Origin: Gammaproteobacteria bacterium | GTDB lineage: Bacteria; Pseudomonadota; Gammaproteobacteria; Pseudomonadales; Azotimanducaceae_A | Assembly (NCBI GenBank): GCA_012960755.1 | Contig: DUAT01000119.1 | Span: forward strand, 124,001 to 188,000 | Length of the DNA stretch: 64,000 nucleotides | Direction of reading: 5' to 3' | Program-made: the position numbers and the translations under genes | Notes under the pieces: generated by a model | What the model was told of the DNA's origin: nothing | What the model saw: the letters and a program-made list of their open reading frames with translations, nothing else | Database searches by the model: none | Shown here: positions 9,114 to 17,682 of the stretch, in pieces | How positions within the stretch are numbered: position 1 is the first letter of the stretch | Layout of the letters: each line of letters begins with the position of its first letter

Positions 9114-10325
9114 ATTTTTCGAGGAGCGGTAGAAATCTGCTGTGTCCAGCCGATCCCAGTCAACCTCTATACCCAGACCAGGTCCTTCCGGAGCAACGAT
9201 TTGCCCCTGCTTGAGCAGGTTCCCGTTCTTCATTCCGAATTCAAAAGCTGCCTTGGGCATTGGCGCTTCGAAGTACCTGGTACGCTCATTTGCCAGCATC
9301 AGGTGGAGGTTGGCGGCCTGAGACAGCGAGTGATCCCAGCTTTGGATCTCGATTGGCAGTCCGGCACCATTGGCAATGATCATGAGCTCGAGGGCCTTCG
9401 AGAATCCACCGATCACCGTGACGTCAAACCGACCCGCATCCCAGGACTGTTTTTCGATGCCCTGTCGGAAGAATTCAGCTGAATAGATGTTGTTACCGGC
9501 CGGGATGATTGGCACTGCGAGTCTACGTCTGAGCTCTGCATACTGCTCCAGCTGTGCGTCATCAATGAAGCCTTCGAGCCAGGCAAACAGCTTCTGATCC
9601 GTTTTTTCGCCTAAGCTGAGGGCATCATCAATGCCGTAGGCGGCCTCGAAATCGATCATGAAACGATAGGGTGTGTCTGCAAATGTCTGCTTGATCACGT
9701 CTATGAGCTGGGAATCTTTTTCGATCTGACCCCAGGCGTGAAATTTGAACGTCTTGAAGCCAAGCCTGGAGTATTCCTCGACCGCTGCGACGCATGCGGG
9801 AAGTGAGTCATAGAAGGGGAGGCTGGCGTATGGCTCAATCGAATGCCGCTTCGCCCCAAGCAACTTGTAGAGAGGCAGGCCGACTTTGCGTGCCGCCAAA
9901 TCCCACAAGGCGATGTCAATGCTCGATCGAGCTTTATCGCTCAAATCGGGTCTCATTCGATCAAGTATCGCCCCAACCTCCACCGGGTCCAGAGATTGGA
10001 GGGCAAGCAGATCAGGCGTGACGCCTTGCAACTCGATCAGGTGTTTGTCGCTGAACGTACCTTGATAGTTGGTAGTCACGCCGGAGATGGCTTCGTTTCC
10101 GTCCGCGGTCGTTATCCGTAAAATGTTGTTGACCTCTTTCCAGGCTATTGGCTCATCGGTGTACCGGGCTGTCGTGCTTTCCGTTCCCACTGCGTAAATT
10201 TCGACCCTGGAGATTCTCGACTCTTTCGAGAACCGGAACTGGGACTCATATCGCTGTGCATCCTCACCTGAAAACGCGGAAAGGAGCTCAACCGCAGTGA
10301 AAGACGCCTTGCCAGAGAAAGTCAC
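9105..10325 (-). CDS. mandelate racemase/muconate lactonizing enzyme family (enolase superfamily)
   Basis: A 406-residue protein with the enolase-superfamily layout: an N-terminal alpha+beta capping domain, then a barrel. The catalytic lysine region is KTFKFHAWG (a K-x-H version of the K-x-K motif) and the first metal ligand lies in MIDFEAAYG. The C-terminal part has IEIQSWDHSLSQAANLHLML, whose Asp-His pair could act as general base, as in acid-sugar dehydratases. It probably abstracts a proton alpha to a carboxylate, for racemisation or dehydration of a hydroxy or sugar acid. The GTG start lies only 8 nt after the stop of the spermidine-dehydrogenase-like gene, so the two form an operon. Confidence 0.82.
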   Translation of the reverse strand: MTFSGKASFTAVELLSAFSGEDAQRYESQFRFSKESRISRVEIYAVGTESTTARYTDEPIAWKEVNNILRITTADGNEAISGVTTNYQGTFSDKHLIELQGVTPDLLALQSLDPVEVGAILDRMRPDLSDKARSSIDIALWDLAARKVGLPLYKLLGAKRHSIEPYASLPFYDSLPACVAAVEEYSRLGFKTFKFHAWGQIEKDSQLIDVIKQTFADTPYRFMIDFEAAYGIDDALSLGEKTDQKLFAWLEGFIDDAQLEQYAELRRRLAVPIIPAGNNIYSAEFFRQGIEKQSWDAGRFDVTVIGGFSKALELMIIANGAGLPIEIQSWDHSLSQAANLHLMLANERTRYFEAPMPKAAFEFGMKNGNLLKQGQIVAPEGPGLGIEVDWDRLDTADFYRSSKNLV

Positions 10326-10333
10326 TTTGATAT

Positions 10334-12250
10334 TTACCCTAATTCTTTAACGGCACGGTGGGCATGGCCTATTGCACTTTGCACCAACGAAACATCGTTG
10401 GCGTCGCTATTGGCAATGGTGATCCGGCCGAATGGTTGTCGCCCGACTGGACCCGGGTTGCCATGGGAGTAACCATGGGCCCATCGATTAACAGAAATAC
10501 TCTCAACATCTCTGTCGAAATCAAACAATTCTTTCGGGAACATACCACCTAAATGCTCTCGGATTTCTGCTTCATAATCATCAAATGTCAGACCCAGCAT
10601 CCTGACTCTTGCTTCACGAAATTGTTCAACGGCTGGGGCACCAATGGTATCTCCACGGGGCGCGCATCGCATGTGAAGAATGCACGGTTCGTCGGGGGTC
10701 CTGGTATACTCATATCCGCCCATACTAACCGGAAAATCCATTCCCACTGCCTGGTGCATATTCCCCGGGCACATGACAAACCCGATTCCCATCTCTTTCA
10801 TTGCTCTCCAGTTCTTTAATCCCACGGTGGATAATTGCAATGGAACTTTTGAGAGGCTTCGCAGCGCCATATATTGTTCTTTGGGAAGGTCTGGAACAAT
10901 ATGAGGAATCATCATGTTGTAACAGGCCATCACAACGCCCTTGCCTTTAACCTGATACGATTTGTTGTCTTGAATGTAATTGACCAGGACCTCGCTCGAA
11001 CTGTGGGGGTCGCCTCCATGCTGTACATTCACAACAGTGCTGTTTAATCGAATTCGAACATTGTTGCCGGAATTGTTGCCGGAATTGCTGCTGGATTTGT
11101 CTAACTCGGCATAATTGAACCTGGATAAGATAATCTCTTCGTCATTTGCGCCCGGCCCGATATCAGGAATCATTTTTTTCACCAACAATCGCGCAATGGT
11201 GGCATTGCCATCAGGAAAGTGATGAATGTAGGGGTCTTCTACACTATAAGTACCTCCATCTTTATTGACATATTTTTGATACGCCCCTTCCTCCAGTGCA
11301 TCTTTCCACGAATCATAAGGATCTGAACCTAGTGGCCCGCTTGACAAAACATCGCTTAAGCTCAACACGTCAGTTCCGCCCTCTGTATAATCTACAGAAG
11401 AATGCCTGGCCATTCTCAATACACCCGGATCATCAACGCCCAACGTATTTTTCAGATAATCAAAGTAGGAATGAGTCTTGATGTATTCTGGCAGTTCCGC
11501 TTTGGGCACATTCAGGGCATGTTGGCCGCCCTTCAGGATGCGCATCAATTGTTCTTTGCCTCTCGCGGTCAAAGGGGTTTGCTCAACGGCTTGTTCGAAC
11601 GATAGTGTTGGACGTAAAAGTCCTTCCACGAACCCTGGGTAATCACAAAAAGGGTGCTTTACGACTTTGTCCTCGCCAAATGTTTTCTTATTGAAATACA
11701 TAGCGGCCCCCAAATTATGCTTTTTATAGAAGTCAGCATCATAGGCCGTTTTAAATCGATCCATGTCAACGCCTATATCTTTTAAAAGATTAAGTACGAT
11801 TCCACTATATTCAAGTGTACCTTCTAAAGACTCTGAACCACCGAAGCCCAATCGTGTGACGCCGTCAATCGTATGTTCATTCCTTTTGGCATGACCCCCA
11901 AAATCGTCATGGTTGTCCAATATGAGTACCTTCTTATCTCTTCCGTGCGCTTGCTGATAGAAATAAGCAGCCGCCAGTCCACTGATGCCAGCCCCTACCA
12001 CAATCAGGTCATACGCCTCTTTCAAATCGTTGGTTGGTCCCCAATCCGTCTTTTCATTCCATGCGCGACTATGGGCGTGTTCGTTTGATCCTGGATGGCT
12101 GCCGCGAAGTCCGGTCAGCGCTGGCGGATAATACGATGGTTCGAGTGTAGCCATAACTGCTGCCTGACTAGCCCCACCAAAGGGAAGCAGGGAAGTCCCA
12201 GCCGCCATTAAAGTTCCATTGATGAAGTCTCTTCTTGTGATATTGCTCAT
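10334..12250 (-). CDS. Tat-exported spermidine dehydrogenase-like flavoprotein (SpdH family)
   Basis: A 638-residue protein whose N-terminus, TRRDFINGT plus a hydrophobic segment, is a twin-arginine signal, so it is exported folded with its cofactor. The FAD-binding fold begins at YDLIVVGAGISGLAAAY (residues 80-96), followed by DFGGHAKRNEH. The overall sequence resembles the spermidine dehydrogenase SpdH of Pseudomonas, which oxidises polyamines in the periplasm. The C-terminus (RWAHGYSHGNPGP, then FGRITIANSDAND) fits the family. It is the first gene of a two-gene operon with the enolase-superfamily gene. Neighbouring amine oxidase and, further on, a class III aminotransferase fit amine catabolism. 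The exact substrate is inferred. Confidence 0.83.
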   Translation of the reverse strand: MSNITRRDFINGTLMAAGTSLLPFGGASQAAVMATLEPSYYPPALTGLRGSHPGSNEHAHSRAWNEKTDWGPTNDLKEAYDLIVVGAGISGLAAAYFYQQAHGRDKKVLILDNHDDFGGHAKRNEHTIDGVTRLGFGGSESLEGTLEYSGIVLNLLKDIGVDMDRFKTAYDADFYKKHNLGAAMYFNKKTFGEDKVVKHPFCDYPGFVEGLLRPTLSFEQAVEQTPLTARGKEQLMRILKGGQHALNVPKAELPEYIKTHSYFDYLKNTLGVDDPGVLRMARHSSVDYTEGGTDVLSLSDVLSSGPLGSDPYDSWKDALEEGAYQKYVNKDGGTYSVEDPYIHHFPDGNATIARLLVKKMIPDIGPGANDEEIILSRFNYAELDKSSSNSGNNSGNNVRIRLNSTVVNVQHGGDPHSSSEVLVNYIQDNKSYQVKGKGVVMACYNMMIPHIVPDLPKEQYMALRSLSKVPLQLSTVGLKNWRAMKEMGIGFVMCPGNMHQAVGMDFPVSMGGYEYTRTPDEPCILHMRCAPRGDTIGAPAVEQFREARVRMLGLTFDDYEAEIREHLGGMFPKELFDFDRDVESISVNRWAHGYSHGNPGPVGRQPFGRITIANSDANDVSLVQSAIGHAHRAVKELG

Positions 12251-12351
12251 TCGCCTAACTTATGCTTGATCTTGATCCCCTCGCACATCATAACTGTCCT
12301 GCGATGGCTTTTGTTGATACTATACTGATAATTCTGGTGGAGGCCGCGGTC

Positions 12352-12765
12352 GTGATCTATCGAATCTGCCTTGGTTTAGTGTTTTTGTCGCTGTTAATCG
12401 GCAATGTATCGTCTGCAGCAGATGAACAAACCGGTGTCGTATACGAACTCCGCACCTACACGGCTACACCTGGCAGACTGGATGACGTCTTGGCACGGTT
12501 CCGCAATCACACCAATGCCCTGCTCGAGAAACATGGTATGAAGGTGATCGGCTACTGGACACCTACCGATGAAGAGAAAGCGGGTAACACACTGATCTAC
12601 ATTCTCCACCATCAGAACCGGCAGGCAGCCGATCAGTCGTGGCAGAAGTTCGCCTCTGATCCTGCATGGAAGAAAGTTAGCAAAGAATCGAACGCCAACG
12701 GCAGAATTCTTGCCGACGTGGTTCGTGAATACATGGTCGCCACAGATTTTTCGCCTATGAAGTAA
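12352..12765 (+). CDS. exported NIPSNAP family protein
   Basis: Starting at GTG 12352, the protein has 137 residues with a clear signal peptide (IYRICLGLVFLSLLIG, cleavage near SSA). I prefer this start to an in-frame one at 12262 because GGAGG lies 8 nt before it and because it leaves about 100 nt for a divergent promoter with the gene ending at 12250. The mature part is a single NIPSNAP ferredoxin-like domain: VYELRTYTATPGRLDDVL, a GYW strand, IYILHH, and FASDPAWKKV. NIPSNAP proteins have no defined enzymatic role. The next gene starts 8 nt downstream, so the two form an operon. Confidence 0.85.
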   Translation: MIYRICLGLVFLSLLIGNVSSAADEQTGVVYELRTYTATPGRLDDVLARFRNHTNALLEKHGMKVIGYWTPTDEEKAGNTLIYILHHQNRQAADQSWQKFASDPAWKKVSKESNANGRILADVVREYMVATDFSPMK

Positions 12766-12773
12766 GGTAAAAC

Positions 12774-13589
12774 ATGATCCGACTAATGCTGACGATAACG
12801 ACACTTCTGATAGCCGCATGCCAACCCGCGGCAGAACCTGAAGCGATACAGGCCGAGGCAGGCAAAGCCTTTACAGCGCCCCGGGATGAGTACGGCAACC
12901 CGGACTTAAATGGGGTCTGGCAGACGATTGGATCTGCCCATTTCAACCTCGAAGCACATGCTGCCAGTATGGGTCCCGTCCCGCAGATGGGCGGAATCGG
13001 TGGCATCCCTGCGGGTCTCAGTGTCGTCGAGGGAGGCGAAATACCCTATCGACCCTGGGCCCGGGAACAACAGCAGAAAAATAAGGCAGACTGGTTAAAC
13101 AATGACCCTGCAGTGAAGTGTTTCATGCCCGGTGTTCCCCGGGCAAACTACATGCCTTATCCACTTCAGATTGTACAGGGCTCCGACACGACAATGATTC
13201 TGTATGAGTTTGCCAGCGCAAGCCGCCTGATCTACATGAATCTGACGGAGCCTGTGACGGAATTCGAGTCCTGGATGGGTCAATCGAGCGGACGATTCGA
13301 CGGCGATACACTGGTCATCGACGTGGTCAACAATCATCCGGATACCTGGTTTGATCACGCAGGAAACTTCCACTCTGACGCCCTGCAGATTGAGGAGCGT
13401 TACACACTGGTTGCTGCCAACCTGATTCAATACGAGGCTACGATCACTGATCCAAAGGTGTTTGAACGCCCCTGGAAAGTGCAGATGCCGCTTTATCGAC
13501 GGCTTGAAGATAATGCACGGCTACACGAATATAAGTGTGTAGAGTTTGCCGAAGAGCGCATGTACGGCCATCTGGTGAAGGAAGACTGA
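12774..13589 (+). CDS. lipoprotein of an uncharacterised PDLNGVW family
   Basis: A 271-residue protein with a lipobox (LLIAAC, Cys16) that should anchor it to a membrane. The mature sequence begins with the signature NPDLNGVWQ and later has YPLQIVQGSD, GRFDGDTLVIDVVNN and a Cys-containing end (HEYKCVEF). The same pattern, P-D-x-x-G-V-W then GRWEDDVLVVET then FEYACHE, recurs in the convergent gene at 13605-14600, so the two are distant paralogues. The family is common in environmental proteobacteria and Acidobacteria and has no known function to my knowledge. It follows the NIPSNAP gene by 8 nt. Confidence 0.75.
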   Translation: MIRLMLTITTLLIAACQPAAEPEAIQAEAGKAFTAPRDEYGNPDLNGVWQTIGSAHFNLEAHAASMGPVPQMGGIGGIPAGLSVVEGGEIPYRPWAREQQQKNKADWLNNDPAVKCFMPGVPRANYMPYPLQIVQGSDTTMILYEFASASRLIYMNLTEPVTEFESWMGQSSGRFDGDTLVIDVVNNHPDTWFDHAGNFHSDALQIEERYTLVAANLIQYEATITDPKVFERPWKVQMPLYRRLEDNARLHEYKCVEFAEERMYGHLVKED

Positions 13590-13604
13590 CCGTACTAAAT
13601 CGGC

Positions 13605-14600
13605 CTACAGTCCGCCTTCATAGACCTCACCCCGCGCTTCGGCTTCAAGGAGTCGGTGCCCGCGCAGGATACCTTTCATTGAGTAGTTCGCTTCGTGACA
13701 CGCGTATTCAAAGATTGGCTCCTCCGACTGCGACAACAGCATGGAAACGGTCCAGGGACTGGTCCAGTGAGTGGAATCATTCACGGTAATGTCCCACCTG
13801 AGCACTTCTTGTGAAACCCGTTCAAAACGTTCTACCAACTGCAGATTATCGCTGGATCCACGAAAATTGCTCTTTGCAGAGAAGTTTTTAGTCTCCACCA
13901 CCAGCACATCGTCTTCCCAGCGACCCCGGGAATCGCCGGTCCATTGGCGCGTATTGTCGTCGAGCCCGGCGCTGTCATCCAGCGGGATGATTCTGGCTTC
14001 ATGCGCCATCTCCTGTATGACCACGACGTGGTTAGCATTCTGCACAATGTGAAAGTAACCGTTATAACCAGCCTGCATAAAGGGTACGCCGAAAGTGATG
14101 CAGCGATCCGAATTGATACGATCGGTGTAGGAATCGGCCGGATGAGCTTCGGCGTAGGCCACCGCGGCATCCAACCGTCGCTGACCGTCTTCAGTCAGTG
14201 CTGGAATTTTACCATCGGGTGGGTCGACAACCAGTGACGTCCTTTCGTCAAACGTGCGCTCAACGATCCAGAACTGGTTGTAGTTACCGGTTTCAGGATC
14301 GTAGGAAAGGTGATCGTCTTTACTTTCCAGTGCGGCAACGAAGACCTCATCTCCAAAGGCGGCATCCGTTTCTCCGTTGAACAGGGTGTCGGCCCGCGCC
14401 TGCAGTTCCGCAATTTCCTGTGCCGACAACTTATCCCTGCCCGTCAGCGCATCGGGACGTTCCAATGGCGTTGCGGCATTATTTGCCCACACGCCCTGAA
14501 TATCCGGGCGACCGTTCGGCGTTCTTGGCACCTCCCAGTTATCTTCAACAGCCACGGCTACCAATGGCAGAACAAGCAGGCAGATCGATATCATACGCAT
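13605..14600 (-). CDS. exported protein of the same PDxxGVW family
   Basis: A 331-residue protein with an N-terminal signal peptide (MISICLLVLPLVAVAV). It shares the family landmarks of the gene facing it: GRPDIQGVWANN near the start, INSDRCITFGVP, NANHVVVIQEMAHEARII, SRGRWEDDVLVVETKNF and EYACHEANYSM near the end. The cysteines in the SDRC and EYACHE positions are conserved between the paralogues. Function is unknown. The gene is convergent with its paralogue, 15 nt apart, and is preceded by about 260 nt without a gene. An ordinary start ATG is preceded by AGGAGG about 8 nt upstream on its strand. Confidence 0.75.
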   Translation of the reverse strand: MRMISICLLVLPLVAVAVEDNWEVPRTPNGRPDIQGVWANNAATPLERPDALTGRDKLSAQEIAELQARADTLFNGETDAAFGDEVFVAALESKDDHLSYDPETGNYNQFWIVERTFDERTSLVVDPPDGKIPALTEDGQRRLDAAVAYAEAHPADSYTDRINSDRCITFGVPFMQAGYNGYFHIVQNANHVVVIQEMAHEARIIPLDDSAGLDDNTRQWTGDSRGRWEDDVLVVETKNFSAKSNFRGSSDNLQLVERFERVSQEVLRWDITVNDSTHWTSPWTVSMLLSQSEEPIFEYACHEANYSMKGILRGHRLLEAEARGEVYEGGL

Positions 14601-14860
14601 CGCGAAACCTCCTGATTAGAGATAGAGAGTATATACCCTGCTAGTCGCTTTTAACAAAGTGTAAAGGGCCAGTGAATAGTGATTTTTAACCGTATTTTCC
14701 CGAGACTTGAAAAGTATCCCGATCGAGAATATTTTAGCGAGACGATTCAATCGCTTCCGATGATATGATTGACAGGATACAGCGGTAAACTGGACCGGGG
14801 TGAACAAGGTACAATCTATGAGAAGAGGTATGGAGCCTGCTACAGATTGGAGGAAATTTT

Positions 14861-15256
14861 ATGACTGGTGTTTGTGGATCCTGCCTTTGTCAGAACGTCT
14901 GCTATGAAATCAGCGGGCCAATCATCAGGCTGAATTTATGCCATTGTACAATGTGCCAAAAAAGCCATGGAGCGGCTTTTGCTCCTTATCTGCGGGTTGC
15001 GAAAGAAGATTTTTCGATTGTTCGCGGTCAGGAATTTGTCGCGATTTTCCAGAGTAACCAGGAGATTACCAGGACTTTCTGTCATGTCTGTGGAAGTAAT
15101 CTTCAGTGGATCAGAGCATCAAGTGATGCGTTGGGTGTGGCGGCTGGAACGCTTGATTCAGTTATCGACATGCAGCCATCGGCTCAATATTGGTGTGTAG
15201 ATTCAAAACAATGGCACCAGCTGAGGGAAGACGTTCGACGATATGATACGGATTGA
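14861..15256 (+). CDS. GFA/CENP-V domain zinc protein
   Basis: A 131-residue protein of the GFA family, named after glutathione-dependent formaldehyde-activating enzyme. Zinc-binding cysteines are visible in CGSCLCQNVCY, in CHCTMCQKSHGAAF and in FCHVCGSNL, which is the standard pattern. GGAGG lies about 9 nt before the ATG. Most members have no proven formaldehyde activity, so the call is structural rather than enzymatic. The VOC protein gene starts 48 nt downstream on the same strand and may be co-transcribed. Confidence 0.88.
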   Translation: MTGVCGSCLCQNVCYEISGPIIRLNLCHCTMCQKSHGAAFAPYLRVAKEDFSIVRGQEFVAIFQSNQEITRTFCHVCGSNLQWIRASSDALGVAAGTLDSVIDMQPSAQYWCVDSKQWHQLREDVRRYDTD

Positions 15257-15304
15257 AATGTATCACAATGTGAGTGACACTCAGGATCCGGACGGGTGCG
15301 TCCT

Positions 15305-16213
15305 ATGACGGCCGACCCTGTACTGCGCCTTCGTCAGATCTGTCTGCTGGCACGGGACCTGGAGTGGACGTCAAGTGTGCTGAGTACAGCGTTCGATGCC
15401 CCCGTCGTCTTTCGGGACCCTCGAATGGCCGCCGGTAGATATCTCACCAATACACACATTCGTCTGGGGGACTCGTTTCTCGAGACGGTTTGCCCAACGG
15501 ACCTCGCATGGGAGCGTTCTTCAACCCAGACCAGGCTTCTGGCGCGCAACGGTGACTGTGGATATATGGCCATCGTACAGGTTCCGGACGTTGCTGCAGC
15601 GTCGCGCACGATGGCCGTTCAGGGGGCAGGGCGAGGGATCGTTTCAGGGGATTGGAATGTTTGCCCTGGCTCTCCAGGCTCAGGTCTGGCCGGAGTAGAG
15701 TCAGGCCGTTATGCACTGGGTGAGTCTCTGCCGAAGAACCCCGGCACAGTTTCTGGTGTTAACGTTCAGTTTGACCCGAGGGATTTCGGTACTCTGGCAG
15801 AGATTCAGGAAAACTGGCCTGGTCATGGCGATTTCCCAGCGAACAAAGGCACTTATTTCCCGGCTGGTAATACATGGCAAAATGAAGTTGATGCACGGCG
15901 CAACGGAGGTGTCACGACCGGCTTTGCCTCTGTTGAAATCGCACTGCGTAAGGCAGATCCCGAGGAGGTCTGCCAGCGATGGATGAACGGCCTCGGTGCG
16001 GGTTGCTCAATTGACCCGACGGAACCCGCAACACTTAGATTGTCCGGCGAACAGACTATGCGGTTTGTGCAACGGGAGCAGCCTGGGGGCAGAACCGGCG
16101 TTGTCGGCGTGGATCTATGGGCTGCCCCCGGTGCTTACAAGAAGTTTGATTCGCTGGATATCTGTGGTGTGAAATGGACTCTGGTGGATTATCCGGCTCA
16201 AGCAACGCTGTAG
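15305..16213 (+). CDS. VOC-superfamily (glyoxalase-like) protein
   Basis: About 302 residues from ATG 15305; an in-frame GTG at 15296 is also possible. The N-terminal half reads as a vicinal-oxygen-chelate module: LRLRQICLLARDLEW, the strand FLETVCPTD, then GYMAIVQVPDV. A second half-module follows with VQFDPRDFGTLAEIQEN, a tryptophan-rich turn and TGFASVEIALRK. VOC proteins use paired beta-alpha-beta-beta-beta modules to bind a metal for isomerases, dioxygenases or resistance functions. The substrate is unknown. Residues 120-145 (rich in Gly, Ser and Pro) fit the fold less well, which could be a loop or a compensated frameshift. Confidence 0.75.
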   Translation: MTADPVLRLRQICLLARDLEWTSSVLSTAFDAPVVFRDPRMAAGRYLTNTHIRLGDSFLETVCPTDLAWERSSTQTRLLARNGDCGYMAIVQVPDVAAASRTMAVQGAGRGIVSGDWNVCPGSPGSGLAGVESGRYALGESLPKNPGTVSGVNVQFDPRDFGTLAEIQENWPGHGDFPANKGTYFPAGNTWQNEVDARRNGGVTTGFASVEIALRKADPEEVCQRWMNGLGAGCSIDPTEPATLRLSGEQTMRFVQREQPGGRTGVVGVDLWAAPGAYKKFDSLDICGVKWTLVDYPAQATL

Positions 16214-16819
16214 ATTTGATAAGCAGATTTGTTATCGAAGCAATTCCCCTTTCAAAAAATATGGTTTATTCCCTTTGTGTCCTACCTTACAGGAGATACG
16301 ATATGACCGAAATACCAACCAGGACCAGCGAATGGAAATCCTCCTTGTAACGACACCAGCAGTAGGCGGCGGTCTCGGCAATTACTTCCGTCACGCCACT
16401 ACACTGCCCTGGCATCCACAGCGCGATATCACTGAGGAAGAATTCATGGCTTTAGCCTACAAATACGGTATGAGGAGCGAGGAGGATTAAAGGAAGTGCA
16501 CCAGCGAAATGAAATCACACATTTCGTCCTAGGATGAAAATGAGAGAGGCTGCCCACTCTACCCAGAACGAAAAATCTCTGGGAGGTGTTTTTTTCGTAA
16601 TGGATAAGGTGCCAGGGCGAACCCTGTGGCCCTGGTATTGGGCGATTGTAGGTATTTCTATAGCATATACTGTTTATGATTTGCAGATCTGCCTCGTTCT
16701 ATATGATGGCAAGCAACAAACGCACCCAATTGATATTTTCATGTATGATCGATATGCACGACACATTCAGATCTTAAGACTCTGTATGGATGGCAGCCGA
16801 CAACCAAGAGGATGTTAAA
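16214..16819 (+). other. 606-nt interval with two doubtful small frames
   Basis: Two small reading frames lie here. One, 16275-16490 (71 codons, or 52 from an internal ATG at 16332), ends in ITEEEFMALAYKYGMRSEED. A well-placed AGGAG precedes a different 15-codon frame at 16302, which hints at a frameshifted or decayed gene. The other, 16534-16818 (94 codons), has one hydrophobic stretch (WPWYWAIVGISIAYTVYDL) and overlaps the selenoprotein's upstream region. Neither resembles a family I know. I do not call either as a gene with confidence. Confidence 0.3.
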
Positions 16820-17620
16820 ATGACAGATGAAGCAAGTCTTGAAAGCTGGCAGGGCCAGTTCGAAGAGTGGGTGGAGTATGCCAAACCACTGTTGCCGAAA
16901 GGTAAAGCAAAGGAGGCGTTCTCCAAGTATCCCTGGTTCTCAACTCAAGGGGATCCTTTTCACAGGCTCGACAAACCCGCAGCAGAGACGCGATTTGGTC
17001 TGATTACAACTGGCGGCTATTCCATTGAAGATGAACAGGAGCCTATGCGTGGATATCCGACATTCGGGGATGAAGTTCCGCAGATTCGTCGAATACCGCT
17101 GGACGTTGATCGCTCAAAACTGAAAATCAATCACCCTGGTTACGACCACAAATATGCTAATGAAGACATCAACTGCAACCTCCCCTTCGACCGACTGAAC
17201 GAACTCGTCGCCGACGGCAGCATCGGTTCCTTGTCTGAAGAAACCCTGGTGCTGATGGGACTCCAACCAAATGTAGCCCCTTTATTACGGGAAACAATTC
17301 CTGAGATCGTCGCTGCATTTAAGGCCGATGATGTTGAAGCCGCGTTCCTGGTACCGAGCTGACCCGTTTGTCATCAGACCGTGAGTCTGATTGCAAGAGG
17401 CCTTGAAGATGCAGGAATTGCCACAGTACTTGTCAGTGTTATGCCGCCACTCAGCAGTACGGCCCGACCACCTCGCCAGGTAATTCGGAGATTAAATATT
17501 GGGGCAACAATTGGAAGACCGAATGACGTGGATGGACAACGGTTAACACTGACCAAGATGATCTCACTGATTGAGGATGCTTCGGACTTTGGTGCGACGG
17601 TAAAAGACGCCAGGGAATAA
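16820..17620 (+). CDS. second GrdB/PrdB-like selenoprotein, UGA read as Sec
   Basis: The frame runs from ATG 16820 (AAGAGGA 7 nt upstream) through a TGA at 17360-17362 to TAA 17620. Read through, it gives 266 residues with Sec at 181, the same residue number as in the gene at 525, and the same motif U-P-V-C-H-Q-T-V. Before the TGA are RFGLITTGGYS and INHPGYDHKYANEDINC, matching LGYDRKYTTAEDINS in the paralogue. After it come GLEDAGIATVLVSV and IGRPNDVDGQR. This is the short proteobacterial form of the glycine/D-proline reductase selenoprotein B family; the substrate is unknown. The sulfatase gene starts 62 nt downstream on the same strand. An ATG at 16790 is in frame but has a poorer ribosome-binding site. 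Confidence 0.9.
17360..17391 (+). promoter_or_regulatory. Sec UGA codon and candidate bSECIS hairpin, selenoprotein 2
   Basis: TGA is at 17360-17362. The hairpin is ATCAGAC (17373-17379), loop CGTGA (17380-17384), GTCTGAT (17385-17391): a 7-bp perfect stem. The loop G (17381) is 19 nt after the TGA, exactly as in the gene at 525. The bases CATCAGACCGTGAGTCTGA are identical in both genes. Confidence 0.78.
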
Positions 17621-17682
17621 CGTTTTACGGGCAAGCTGCTTCGAAGATTTAGCGGTTGCCGGGGGTCATGCAGGAATAGTCA

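Noticed and set aside
16534..16818. 94-codon frame upstream of selenoprotein 2.
   Set aside because: No family match and poor start context; mentioned in the interval entry but not called as a gene.
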